The notes below the pieces were generated by a model, which saw only the letters and a list, made by a program, of their open reading frames with translations, had not been told where the DNA came from and ran no database searches. A DNA stretch of 64,000 bases from Valencia hispanica (taxonomy: Eukaryota > Chordata > Actinopteri > Cyprinodontiformes > Valenciidae), in assembly GCA_963556495.2 (NCBI GenBank), contig OY747709.1, positions 55,767,400-55,831,399 of the forward strand, written 5' to 3'. The position numbers and the translations under genes are program-made. Position 1 is the first letter of the stretch; every line of letters starts with the position of its first letter. Below are positions 1 through 9,943 of the stretch, in pieces.

Positions 1-497
1 GCCTAGGGTGGTGGCGGCGTGTGGCGGTCGGCGGCGGCCCCTGCAGTGCCGGGGTCCCCTCGTCGGCCGGTCCCGTGTCGGGTCCCTGCCCCAAACAATG
101 TTTGGTTTGTTTTGTCGATGTTCCTTTTTCGTGTTTTGTTTTGTTTTTCCCCCTCTCTCTGCCGTCCTGTGGGTATGGAGGCAGACTTCAATGTCTTCCT
201 GTGTTTTCTTTGTTCCCCTTCCTCTCTTGTATTTTCAACTCACCCTCTGTCTTGACTTTTTGTTTCCTACCTCTCTTCTTCATCTTCCTTCTCCTTAATT
301 TTCCGTCCATGTCCATAACATCAGGAAATTAAACCCCCAGCAATTCATAATAAAGATTTTTCACACATATATCAAGTGGAGTACTATAGCAAAAGCTGTA
401 CTGCTCCGCTTGTGAAAGTAAATTTGTTGGGCTTCTACTTGGTACTCAGACACCAATTCTGAGCTCCACACTGCCAAACAGGACGGAAAAAAAAAAG
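1..497 (+). mobile_element. 3' end of a Tx1/L1-like LINE (5' cut by window edge)
   Basis: From about 100 the sequence matches, with few changes, the 3' end of the large LINE that ends near 50557: the TGTTTGGTTTG start, the CT-rich tract, the GGTATGGAGGCAGACTTC segment, the segment ending GAGCTCCACACTGCCA and a terminal A run at 487-498. The first 100 bases are GC-rich like that LINE's 3' UTR. Reading frames here are low-complexity shadows. It is a non-coding retrotransposon tail. Confidence 0.85.
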
Positions 498-1370
498 GGA
501 CGTCTCAAGCCTGGTCTTAACCCCTAACCCTGCGCCCCAGCACCTCACCACCTAAAGCACCTCTGTTTTCGTCTGTTGTTCGCAGGAGACCTCCCCGTTA
601 GTGACAGGCCTGGTGTTGAACCAGCGGCCGGGGATCTCATCTCTGTGACAGACACACAGGGTAGCCAGCTAGCGCTCTTGAGAGCCACATTTGTGTGAAT
701 TGGAGTCTCGGAGCTGAACAATCCGGCTTTAGGCCAGTGTTAGAAATGCCCCCCTTATTAGAATACAACTCAAGAAATAAATGTGGAAATTATTTTTATT
801 TATTTCCACATTTGTCAATTTTGGCAGGGACAGTCCTCCATAGTACCAAAGATGTCGCTCTTAAGTGATAATTTATTATAGTGTACTGTATTTCTATAGC
901 GATATCAAAGTCGAACATGAAAAGTATTGTTGTCAGTTGTGTTTATAGAGCACCTGCTTCTGACATGCATGCATTCAATAAGAAGGAACTTATTTTGGCG
1001 TATGACTTAAAACTTATCCAACACGCCACGGTAGGCTAAGGCAAGGGGTTCTGCACTGATGGCAGGCAGAAAATTTGCACCTCTTGTTGGTGATTCATTG
1101 TCGGTACATGGATGTCAAGCGATACCTCAAAGCCAGTGCAGATCTTTCTTTGATGTGAAATTAGTACGGACAACAGAAGTTTCTCCCCAAGCTCATCCCA
1201 CCGCCATGACGCAGGCCAAAACCAAGCTTGGCCGAGCACGTGCACTAAATAAACCATTCCCACAGTGCCACCAATCACCGTGGTGCAAAAACGCATGACA
1301 CTATGCGCGCAGACACACCCACACACACAGTGTTCATTCACGAAAATGAAAAACCACTAACACCCTGACA
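498..1370. other. No gene recognised
   Basis: Anonymous AT-rich sequence with a short CA run near 1310-1328. The 79- and 101-codon frames on opposite strands at 1036-1341 overlap each other and have no recognisable domain, so I do not call them. Confidence 0.6.
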
Positions 1371-1389
1371 GGCTTCTACAGAACTAATT

Positions 1390-2445
1390 CAACCCTTCAA
1401 AATAATTTGTTTGTGGTGATTTTAATATTGATCTTTATAGTCCTGATAAGCTCAAACAAATAGTTTAATTTACTAAAACAGTTTATAGCCTAAGCCTTTA
1501 TCCAGCAATTACTACACCAACTAGAATAACTTCACACTGTGCAACATTAATTGATAATATACTCAAATACTATGGAAAATGACTTTGTAAGCAGTCTTCT
1601 AGTTAAAGGGGCTATATGCAACTTTTTCCCCAAAATAAACGTAACAATAGCCTTTTTATTTGACCCTTTATGACTCAAACATCTCCTGATGATCATACTG
1701 ACACCTTGTCAGCTCACAGTGGGTGCAACTATAAGCCTGTATCCAATTTTTCCTATTTTCTGTCGGGTCGGATTTTTCCCGCGCTGTCTGCGGATGTGAT
1801 GTCAAGCGCGTTCATGTTAAATGTCTCAGATCACTCTGCCGCCACCGCTAGTCAGCACTCACAAGCAGTTCAATGGATTGTGCAAATACACAGAAGAGAC
1901 CCAGGACAACTCTGACACCAACAGTAACTCCACATAAGACTAAAAAAGTTAAACCCCTGACAAGCGCCTGAAAAAGATGGAAGATTGAAAGCGACCGGCG
2001 TAGGAGAGCGCGCTGCGAGAGCGAGCAGAAAGGAAGAGCAGTTCCGTTTTTTGGCCACAGGTGTCAGTCGCAAGTTTAAATTCCAGAAAATTGCATATAG
2101 CCCCTTTAATGCCATCAATGATCGCTTACAGATTTTTGCAATTTATGACTGCAGTTATAGGAATAGATACTTATTGGACAGCACAAGGTAAAGACATACA
2201 CGATCTGATAAAAAGATAAATACCTTGTAGAACTATTTATTTAGTCAAACCTGGGAGGATATGTATAAGCAAACTGATGTTGATAAGGCATGAGATATTT
2301 GAGAGTGTGTTCATTTCACTGTATGATTAAAAACTGTCCCCCATTAGAAGTTAGTTAAAAGAAATGAATGACTAAGGGGTTAAAAATGCATGTTAAGAGA
2401 AAAATACTTTGTACAATATATTTATACATCAGAAAACTTCAGAAG
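1390..2445 (+). pseudogene. LINE APE-endonuclease domain, interrupted
   Basis: Translation shows a GDFNIDL-type endonuclease motif near 1411, then the SLYPAITTPTRI...CATLIDNI block near 1495-1555, typical of jockey/CR1-group endonucleases. After the MITE at 1607-2105 is skipped with one TTAA, the frame continues LLVNAINDRLQIFAIYDCSY. Farther on, NTLYNIFI and TSEAK match the usual linker before RT. In-frame stops make it dead. Confidence 0.75.
1607..2105. mobile_element. TTAA-flanked MITE (copy 1)
   Basis: Perfect inverted ends AGGGGCTATATGCAA and its complement lie just inside TTAA at 1603-1606 and 2106-2109. Removing the element with one TTAA restores the LINE reading frame (LLVNAINDR), direct evidence for a TTAA target duplication as in piggyBac-type elements. 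No transposase is present. A second element with related ends is at 17404-18165. Confidence 0.85.
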
Positions 2446-2950
2446 CAAAAAGACCCAAACGCTCCAGAGTGAAAAAATAATGATCTAATTAAACAAAAGA
2501 ACTTACATGAGGATGCAAAAGGACCAAAAATAGAGAGACCAGGGAACACATGGGGCAGAGAGGCAGAATGGGAAGGAGGAAATAACAGAAGGGGAGACTT
2601 GACAGAACACTATTCTGAAGAAGAAGAACTGACTAAAGAAATCTGAGAGTAAATGAACCTAAGAGAAAACTCAAAAGCACGAGAGAGGAGAAAACAGAAG
2701 AGAAGGAAATAAACGCATTAGGAAAGGATTTTTTTAACTAAGAGAAATGAAGTATAACAGTATAACTGGGACAAATAATGAAATAAGGAAAAAGCAGATT
2801 AAACAAGGAAATAAAGGTAAAGAATGTCTAAGGATAGGAAGTTAAAACTTTAAAGGAAGACAGAGCCAAAATTAGTAACACTAAGAATAAATTATAAAGG
2901 AATTAAAGTATAAATTAACAAAAGCTAACAACAAGAAATAAATAAAATGA
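2446..2950. other. A/purine-rich block inside the LINE
   Basis: About 500 bases of adenine- and purine-rich sequence separate two linker parts of the jockey-like LINE. No gene or clear repeat ends were found. It may be a simple-sequence expansion or a decayed insertion. Confidence 0.45.
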
Positions 2951-3080
2951 TAAAGTAAACTGAATAAGGAAATGAAATTACTGAAACTCAAAACACAAAC
3001 ACCTAAGGTACCTAACATATGTAAAAAAAGAGTATTACAACAAAATGTTGAATTACAATAAAAAATTACATTAAAGAATT

Positions 3081-3481
3081 ACCTCTTGTCGTAGAGATGA
3101 GGTGGTAATTACCAGAATGAGATTAGGGCATTGTGGCCTAGCAGCGTGTTTGTTTAGGGTGCGTAAGCATGTAGATGGGTTATGTGAGTGTGGTAGCCCT
3201 GAAACTGTTGTTCATGTTGTGTTGTCATGCAGCAAATGCAGCAGAGGAAGACAACACATTTTTATAGAACTGGCCGATTTGGGTTTATCTTCTTTTTCCT
3301 TTAAGTCTTTTTTTTCGATTGGCCCAAAGTCTCAAGAAATGTATGGTTCAATTATTCAATTTCTCCGCCACATTGGCATTCAATCGAGAATATAGTGTAA
3401 TAGCAATAATATGACAGTTGAGGGCAGCATTGCTCATGCTCACGTATAGCCTGCCGGAATCCCATTAGAAGAAGAAAAAAT
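3081..3481 (+). mobile_element. I/Nimb-like LINE 3' end with 11-bp target duplication
   Basis: A plus-strand frame (3102-3395, 97 codons) reads RLGHCGLAACLFRV...GLCECGSPETVVHVVLSC, the cysteine-bearing C-terminal block seen in I/Nimb-like LINE polyproteins. It ends in an AGAAGAAG-type tail and A run. ATTAAAGAATT at 3070-3080 is repeated at 3482-3492, flanking the insert. It is a 5'-truncated copy placed inside the jockey-like LINE. The clade name is inferred. Confidence 0.75.
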
Positions 3482-3779
3482 ATTAAAGAATTGTGGAACT
3501 TTTTGAACAATATAATCAATTATAGGGAATGTTAATTATTCTAATTATTGTGTAGTGAACAATATCATACAGAAAAATTATGATGAAGTACCAAATAGTT
3601 TTAACAAATTCTTTGAATATAGGATCGACCTTGGCAGAAAACAGTTCTGGTTCATTGCCATAAAATACACCTTTTTTAAATAAAATCAACACTAACCCTC
3701 AATCCATGTTTCTCTCAGCCATGGAGGAAAAATAAATATTACAAATTGTAAAAACAAGTAAAGGTAAACATCAACTGAT

Positions 3780-4651
3780 TATCGTGGTATTGATATAACT
3801 GTGAAAAAAGTTATAGAAGAAATTTTGAAAACACTGACATATATCTGTAATTTGACCAAAGTTCCAAAAGTTATACCAATGTATAAAACTGGGGATAAAT
3901 ACAACTTCACAAATTACCAGCCAATTTCTTTGCTACCATAATTCTCAAAGATTCTTGAAAAACTGTTTAACAACCGGCTTAAGAAATATCTGAACAAACA
4001 TAAAATAAGGTCTAACAGTTCAACAGCTTTAGCACTAGTGCACTCTATGGAGGAAATCGCAAAATCAATTGATCAGAAAAAGCATGTTTTGGGGAATAGA
4101 TTTAAAAAAATTATTTTAAAATGAAAAAAAAAATGCAAGTCACAGTATGTTACTTCGAAAACTAGAACGGTATGGGATCAGAGGAGTCGTGTTGCACTGG
4201 CTGACAACTTACTTACAGCAGACGCACCAATTTGTGAAGTTGGAGGAACACTCTTCCTCGTGGTTGGACATTGCTTGTGGAGTCCCCCAGGGGTCAGTTT
4301 TGGGTCCAAAATTGTTTTTGCTTTATATTAATGATTTGAGTAATCTATCAAATACTTTAAACTTTGTTTTGTTTGTTCGTACAACTATTGTTTGTGCTAG
4401 AGATAATATTAAGAAGGTAGAAAGTATAGTTCAATCCAAATTGTGCCTTCTTAAGCAGTGGTTTATAGAAAAAAAGCTCTCATTAAATATAGAAAAAACA
4501 AAAATGTATGTTGTTTGGTAATTGGAACAATATCACATGTTTACAGTTATAGATAGATGGACATGAAATTGAGCAAGTGGCAGAGCATAAGTTCCTTGGC
4601 GTAATAATAGATGACAAACTAAGCTGGAAACCACACATTAAATACACATAA
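3780..4651 (+). pseudogene. LINE reverse transcriptase (first part)
   Basis: Visible RT landmarks are VIPMYKTGDKYNFTNYQPISLLP near 3870-3940, KILEKLFNNRL near 3950, the open stretch 4147-4521 with GVPQGSVLGPKLFLLYIND, and LSLNIEKTKMYVV. The expected FADD catalytic motif reads FVRT (about 4369-4385), so active-site aspartates are lost. FLGVIIDDKLSWKPHIKY follows at about 4590-4645, where the LTR interrupts. Confidence 0.85.
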
Positions 4652-5220
4652 TGTCAGGGTTCTTAGGTGTTTGTCTTTTGTTGGTTATTTTCCTTATTTT
4701 CTTTCATTTTTCATGTTAGTATTCCTAGTGTCCTTCCCTGTGATTTCTGTACTTTCTGGTTTCCCCGTAGTCTTGTCCTTAGTTAGTTTCCTGAGATCAT
4801 TCTGGTTTTCTGTCTCCCAGCCACTTCACCTCCTCTCCCAGCTTATCATTTCCCCCTGCTCACTCCCTCTCAGCTGCAACCAGTTTCCCTTAATTGATCC
4901 CTAGCTCTCTCTGCTCACATCCTCACACTCTCCCTCAGTGTAAATTCGGTCCTCTCTCAGTCACAACTCGCTGGTTCGTCGTCATTCTTTCCTGTTTGGT
5001 CCGTCGTATTTCCCTGCCTGGTTCTCGGCTTCCTTGTTGCCTGTTGTTCTTCCCTTGCCGGTTCCTGCCCTCGTTGTTGCCCATCCTGGTTCCTGTTTTT
5101 CCCTGTTTGCTGCCGGTACCTTTCTGAGTTTTGTAAGTTCCCCTTCCTTGTGTTTTTCATTAAATCATTTTACGTTGTGCTTTGCTGCATTTGGGTCCTC
5201 CCTAACCTCGCATCATGACA
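4652..5220 (+). mobile_element. Solo LTR (TGTCAGGG...ATGACA)
   Basis: The 569-bp element starts TGTCAGGGTT, ends CATCATGACA and is flanked by a 5-bp direct repeat CATAA (4647-4651 and 5221-5225). Skipping it rejoins the RT frame (HIKYIHNKIARSIYLMNKA). It has a TTCATTAAAT polyadenylation-like motif near 5157. Related copies are at 13554-14241 and 22540-22905. Family not determined. Confidence 0.85.
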
Positions 5221-5225
5221 CATAA

Positions 5226-5570
5226 TAAGATAGCGAGAAGTATTTATCTTATGAATAAAGCTTGACACTACTTGGTTCATTAATCACTTAATGTCCTCTA
5301 ATATTCATTAATTCATCCTTACTTGATTTACTGTGTTGAGGTATGAGGCAACACGTGCAAGGGTTCAGTTGCATCCCTGTCAATACCACAAAACGAGCTG
5401 TGAGGGTCATTCACTATGCAAGTCTTAGAGTACACACTAACCAATTATTTATATGTTCAAAAATACTTAAAATTAAATAATTGAATTACACACTATTGAT
5501 GTACAAAGTACATAAGTTATTATTGAAGTTATTCGATAAAAAAGACAATGCTTATAATTGCTGAGATAAA
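5226..5570 (+). pseudogene. LINE post-RT region (continuation after LTR)
   Basis: Frames continue as NKIARSIYLMNKA, then LILPYLIYCVEVWGNTCKG, the conserved thumb-region block after RT in jockey/CR1-like LINEs. Several frameshifts and stops follow. It joins directly to an inverted L2 fragment near 5570. Confidence 0.75.
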
Positions 5571-6060
5571 TTGAACTTCAGGGTTTGATATGCAATCTCT
5601 GATTGTTTCTTGACTACATCAGTTGATCGTGCGTGGTTAACAAGATTTTCCAGATATTTCTCACACTGTACTCTTGGGGCAGCTGATAACGCTAGTGTTC
5701 TGGCTACAAAAATCTTCGATACCATTAACTGCTCCGTCATGTATGATGAGAACTTTTACTTTATGTGTCCACTTCATGTGGATGGATTTCTCCTGGTGAC
5801 CTTGACTAGTCCCAGGGGTTGCATCGTCTTTCGGGGAACTGTGGGCTGTGAATCTGTTTCTCAGCGGTATTTCAGGGGGAGTAATATCTCTTGTTTTGGG
5901 TTGCAGTTTTTTTGTTAGCTTGGAACGTCATTCCCCCAGGGACCCGCTCTCTTTTCGCGGGAACCTATCAGCTCAGCAGCTCTCGGCTGGTTTAGCTCTC
6001 GGCTCGTTCAGCTCTCGGCTCCTGTAGCAAGCAGTTCAGCGGCATGGCAGCAGGAGCAGC
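5571..6060 (-). mobile_element. 5' end fragment of an L2-type LINE (ORF1 start)
   Basis: Reverse-strand translation gives KVLIIHDGAVNGIEDFCSQN, then HARSTDVVKKQSEIA, matching ORF1 of the L2 copies at 7.2-8.2 kb and 36.8-37.8 kb. The first block corresponds to the SGNH-hydrolase nucleophile region. Only the 5' part remains; the frame breaks near 5590. 5'-UTR-like sequence continues to about 6060. Confidence 0.75.
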
Positions 6061-6858
6061 ATCAGTAAAGAGGGACTCCCACTCCCTATGTGGAATCTGT
6101 AATTCAAAAGACTCTTTCTGCAGACTTTTGAACAAGTCATTCAGGACTACTTCATCAGCTGAATACAGTTCACCTAATCAATCAGCAGACTGTAAAAGTC
6201 TTTCAAAAATTCAAGTATTTTAAAGTAAATACGTTCAAGTCTGAGTCAAGTCCTAAGTCATTGGTTTCAAAGTCAAAGTCTTTGAAAAAAATTTCTAAGT
6301 CTAGTCTCAAGTCACAAAATTAATGATTCAAGTCTGACTTGAGTCTAAATCATGTGACTCGAGTCCACACGTCTGGCAGACTGAAAGATCTCTTTATCTG
6401 TCTGCAGTGTGAGCTCCAAACACAGGGGGAATAGATCATCTCAGGGGAAATTTCGCACAAGAGGATGTCTACAAAAAAAACTGGACCTCAGAGATTTCTT
6501 TAGAAGTCAGAATCTAAGCTAGTGAAAGTAACACATTAGACCAAAACCTTCTGGACTCCCTCTCCGTCATCCATCAAAAAGTCTGACTCGTTTTTCTCCT
6601 TCAAAACCAAAACTAACTGTTCTAAACTGACCCTACACAACTGACATCTCAGACACCGTTCACATATTATTAGTAGTAGTAGCAGTGGTATTATTTTATG
6701 GTTTTTTTACCCTTTTATTTTATATTAACTTGAGTAGAAATTTATGAATTACCCAGACTATAACTGTACCATCAAAGTCAATGATTGTTGCATCCCAAAT
6801 TGTCCTACTGTTCATATGTCATGTACCAATATACTTTTCTTGAATGACTGAGCTGCAG
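6061..6858. other. Anonymous spacer with a CAAGTC-rich degenerate repeat
   Basis: At 6225-6375 there is a run of CAAGTCTGAGTCAAGTCC-like words ending CATGTGACTCGAGTCCACAC, a motif also seen weakly at 52384-52440. Otherwise no gene or repeat is recognised. Confidence 0.45.
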
Positions 6859-6990
6859 AGGGAGGTACAGGAGGAGCGCCTGGAAGGAGATGGAGGAGGA
6901 GCACCTGGAGGAGATGGAGGAGAAGCAGTTGTAGGAGATGGAGGAGGAGTGCCTGGAAGAGATGGAGGAGGAGCGCCTGGAGGCTCACAG
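6859..6990 (+). CDS. Candidate exon, Gly-rich, internally repeated (hypothetical)
   Basis: A 132-bp open segment sits between an AG acceptor (CTGAGCTGCAG) and a GTGAGA donor and is phase 0 at both ends. It encodes 44 residues made of GDGGGAPG-like units and ending GGSQ. Four degenerate units of about 24-30 bp make it a minisatellite. It aligns with the 33-bp minus-strand micro-exon at 39798-39830: both contain GAG(G/A)TACAGGAGGAGC and end GCTCACAG before a GTGAG donor. I infer an expanded copy of that exon. No transcript evidence exists, and the L2 insertion follows within about 100 bases. Confidence 0.4.
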
Positions 6991-7191
6991 GTGAGATGAT
7001 TGTGGCTGCTGAAGGAGGAGCAGCCTCTCCCGACCTCTCCTGATCTCTCGCCTTGTTCTCTTTTCTTCTTTTCTTTTCTTAGCTTTTCTTAGCTTTTTTT
7101 CTTAGTTACTTTATGCATCCAGCCTCTGGAGTCACTGTATTAGATCAGATCTCTTTTTTTGGATTACTTTCTGAAAGACTAGATTACAAAA

Positions 7192-8181
7192 ATGCCGTTT
7201 TACTCAGCTGAGGACTTTGAGAAACTACTCCCAAAGCAAAGATATGACTCCCCCTGGAATACCGCTGAGAAAGATTTGCAGCCCTCAGTTCCCCAAAAGA
7301 CAACACAGCCCCTGGGACCAGTCAAGGTCACCAGGAGAAATCCATCCACATGAAGCGGACACATAAGAAAGCAAGAACCCCTCAGCAAAAGTTCTACATG
7401 ATGGATCAATTAATGGTATCGAAGATTTTTGTAGCCAGAACACTAGCGTTATCCGCTGCCCCAAGAATACAGTGGGAGAAATATCTGAAAAAATCCAGAC
7501 AATTTTAGAACAACACCGTAAGCTGGAAACGCTTTTTAACCACGCACGATCAACTGATGTAGTCAAGAAACAATCAGAAATTCTGAAAATAGACTACTCT
7601 GATCTACTACAGAGACCTGATGGACTTAACATAAACATCTTTATCTGCGGACCAGTCCCTGAAGGAAATGATGAAAGGTACAGTAGACTTCGTATGCTCC
7701 ATAAATGCTTAAAGAGAAAATCTGTAGAAAAATCGATCCCATTTCTTAATAACTTTGAAATATTTGGATGTGCAAAGCACTTGTTCAAGGTAAACCAGCG
7801 TTTCTTAACAGAGCTGGACTAAGACCGTTGACCTCAAATATTTTCTGTTATCTGAATATACAATCAAGAGCTGACCTCGAAGCACGGCCTGTGGGTACAA
7901 TCAGAGAACAAACATTCCCCGACGCACATAAAGAGAAGATTACATCACCAGCCCAGACAACTGCGAAGACTGACAGAGAACAAACATTTCCAGCAAGTAT
8001 CCCAATGTCTTCAGACTCATTGAAACCTAATGACTCTCCGTTTAGAGATTTCTCAGACAGACTGAAAGCACAAATTAGAATTGGATCACAACTAAGACCG
8101 AAGCTTGGACTACATCAGGCCTCTGGGACTAACACTGGATGTATTCTGCCCATGCCCCAACTGGTAGTAACGGACATCTGA
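7192..8181 (+). pseudogene. L2 LINE ORF1 with SGNH/GDSL-esterase-like domain
   Basis: The start is MPFYSAEDFEKLLPKQRYD. A stop and frameshifts follow near 7350-7400. Then comes VLHDGSINGIED, matching the esterase nucleophile block (DGSIN, with serine), and NINIFICGPVPEGNDERYSRL, the central SGNH block. NRAGLRPLTSN resembles the block that carries the catalytic Asp and His in active relatives; the His is not evident here. The C-terminal part (7860-8181) is Pro/Ser-rich. Such ORF1 proteins occur in fish CR1/L2-group LINEs and are thought to bind RNA or membranes. The copy is inactive. Confidence 0.75.
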
Positions 8182-8375
8182 TATAGAGAACCGGACAGTA
8201 ATTCTACTCCCACCATCTCCCAGAAGTTGTCCGGCCACCCAGAAAGAATCATTCAAGTCATTATAAACTAGAGAAAACAAAAGAAAAAAAAGCCAAACGC
8301 TCTTATATTAAAACAAATCTCAAATTGATCAGCTGTAAGAAGGTTCAGCTACCGATCATCATACCACTTTAGTTA

Positions 8376-9941
8376 CAGTGGCTTGCAAAAGTATTCGGCC
8401 CCCTTGAACTTTTCCTCATTTTGTCACATTACAGCCAAAAACTTGAATCAATTTTATTGGAATTCCAGGTGAAAGACCAAAACAAAGTGGTGTACACGTG
8501 AGAAGTGGAACGAAAATCATACATGATTCCAAACATTTTTTACAAATAAATAACTGAAAAGTGGGGTGTGCGTAATTATTCAGCCCCCTTTGGTCTAAGT
8601 GCAGTCAGTTGCCCATAGACATTGCCTGATGAGTGCTAATGACTAAATAGAGGCACCTGTGTGTAATCTAATGTCAGTACAAATACAGCTGCCCTGTGAC
8701 GGCCTCAGAGGTTGTCTAAGAGAATGTTGGGAGCAACAACACCATGAAGTCCAAAGAACACACCAGACAGGTCAGGGATAAAGTTATTGAGAAATTTAAA
8801 GCAGGCTTAGGCTACAAAAAGATTTCCCAAGCCTTGAACATCCCACGGAGCGCTGTTCAAGCGATCATTCAGGAATGGAAGGAGTATGGCACAACTGTAA
8901 ACCTACCAAGACAAGGCCGTCCACCTAAACTCACAGGCCGAACAAGGAGAGCGCTGATCAGAAATGCAGCCAAGAGGCCCATGGTGACTCTGGATGAGCT
9001 GCAGAGATCTACAGCTCAGGTGGGGGAATCTGTCCATAGGACAACTATTAGTGGTGCACTGCACAAAGTTGGCCTTTATGGAAGAGTGGCAAGAAGAAAG
9101 TCATTGTTAAAGGAAAACCATAAGAAGTCCCGTTTGCAGTTTGCCACAAGCCATGTGGGGGACACAGCAAACATGTGGAAGAAGGTGCTCTGGTCAGATG
9201 AGACCAAAATGCAAAACTAACACTGCACATCACTCTGAACACACCATCCCCACTGTCAAATATGGTGGTGGCAGCATCATGCTCTGGGGGTGCTTCTCTT
9301 CAGCAGGGACAGGGAAGCTGGTCAGAGTTGATGGGAAGATGGATGGAGCCAAATACAGAGCAATCTTGGAAGAAAACCTCTTGGAGTCTGCAAAAGACTT
9401 GAGACTGGGGCGGAGGTTCACCTTCCAGCAGGACAACGACCCTAAACATAAAGCCAGGGCAACAATGGAATGGTTTAAAACAAAACATATCCATGTGTTA
9501 GAATGGCCCAGTCAAAGTCCAGATCTAAATCCAATCGAGAATCTGTGGCAAGATCTGAAAGCTGCTGTTCACAAACGCTGTCCATCTAATCTGACTGAGC
9601 TGGAGCTGTTTGCAAAGAAGAATGGGCAAGAATTTCAGTCTGTAGATGTGCAAAGCTGGTAGAGACATACCCTAAAAGACTGGCAGCTGGAAGTGCAGCA
9701 AAAGGTGGTTCTACAAAGTATTGACTCAGGGGGCTGAATAATTACGCACACCCCACTTTTCAGTTATTTATTTGTAAAAAATGTTTGGAATCATGTATGA
9801 TTTTCGTTCCACTTCTCACGTGTACACCACTTTGTTTTGGTCTTTCACCTGGAATTCCAATAAAACTGATTCATGTTTGTGGCTGTAATGTGACAAAATG
9901 TGGAAAAGTTCAAGGGAGCCGAATACTTTTGCAAGCCACTG
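8376..9941 (+). mobile_element. Tc1-like transposon with about 210-bp inverted repeats
   Basis: The element starts CAGTGGCTTGCAAAAGT and ends with the exact complement; TA flanks it at 8374-8375 and 9942-9943. Inverted repeats extend to about 8590 and from about 9728, including GGGGGCTGAATAATTACGCACACC. It is 1566 bp, close to the usual Tc1 length. It sits at the start of the L2 ORF2. Confidence 0.95.
8744..9662 (+). pseudogene. Tc1-like DDE transposase, internally deleted
   Basis: The first frame (8744-9220) begins MKSKEHTRQVRDKVIEKF with a helix-turn-helix (YKKISQALNIPRSAVQAII), a GRPPKLT hook and the first catalytic Asp in VLWSDETK. It ends at a TAA at 9218. The second frame resumes [19 protein letters not shown] and carries the second Asp ([11 protein letters not shown]) and Glu ([11 protein letters not shown]). 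A short stretch between WSDETK and HTIPTVKY is missing and the frame shifts, so the gene is dead. The C-terminus stops early at 9660. Confidence 0.9.
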
Positions 9942-9943
9942 TA

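Larger units (their letters stand above)
1370..5570 (+). mobile_element. Jockey-like non-LTR retrotransposon, shattered by later insertions
   Basis: Pieces of one LINE lie in order on the plus strand: endonuclease (1390-1602, 2110-2200), inter-domain region (2205-2445), a lysine-rich linker (about 2950-3069, 3482-3650), reverse transcriptase (3780-4651) and post-RT region (5226-5570). They are separated by a TTAA MITE, an A-rich block, another LINE's 3' end and a solo LTR. Stops and frameshifts occur throughout. The family resembles the fish LINEs usually labelled 'mobile element jockey' (CR1/L2/Rex1-like superclade); exact clade not resolved. Confidence 0.8.

Noticed and set aside
598..665. 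Possible exon after TGTTGTTCGCAG at 574-585
   Set aside because: The frame stops after about twenty codons and has no homologue or partner exon in the window.
7192..8181. Host esterase gene
   Set aside because: It is the ORF1 of an L2 LINE: same blocks occur in two other L2 copies in the window and ORF2 follows.
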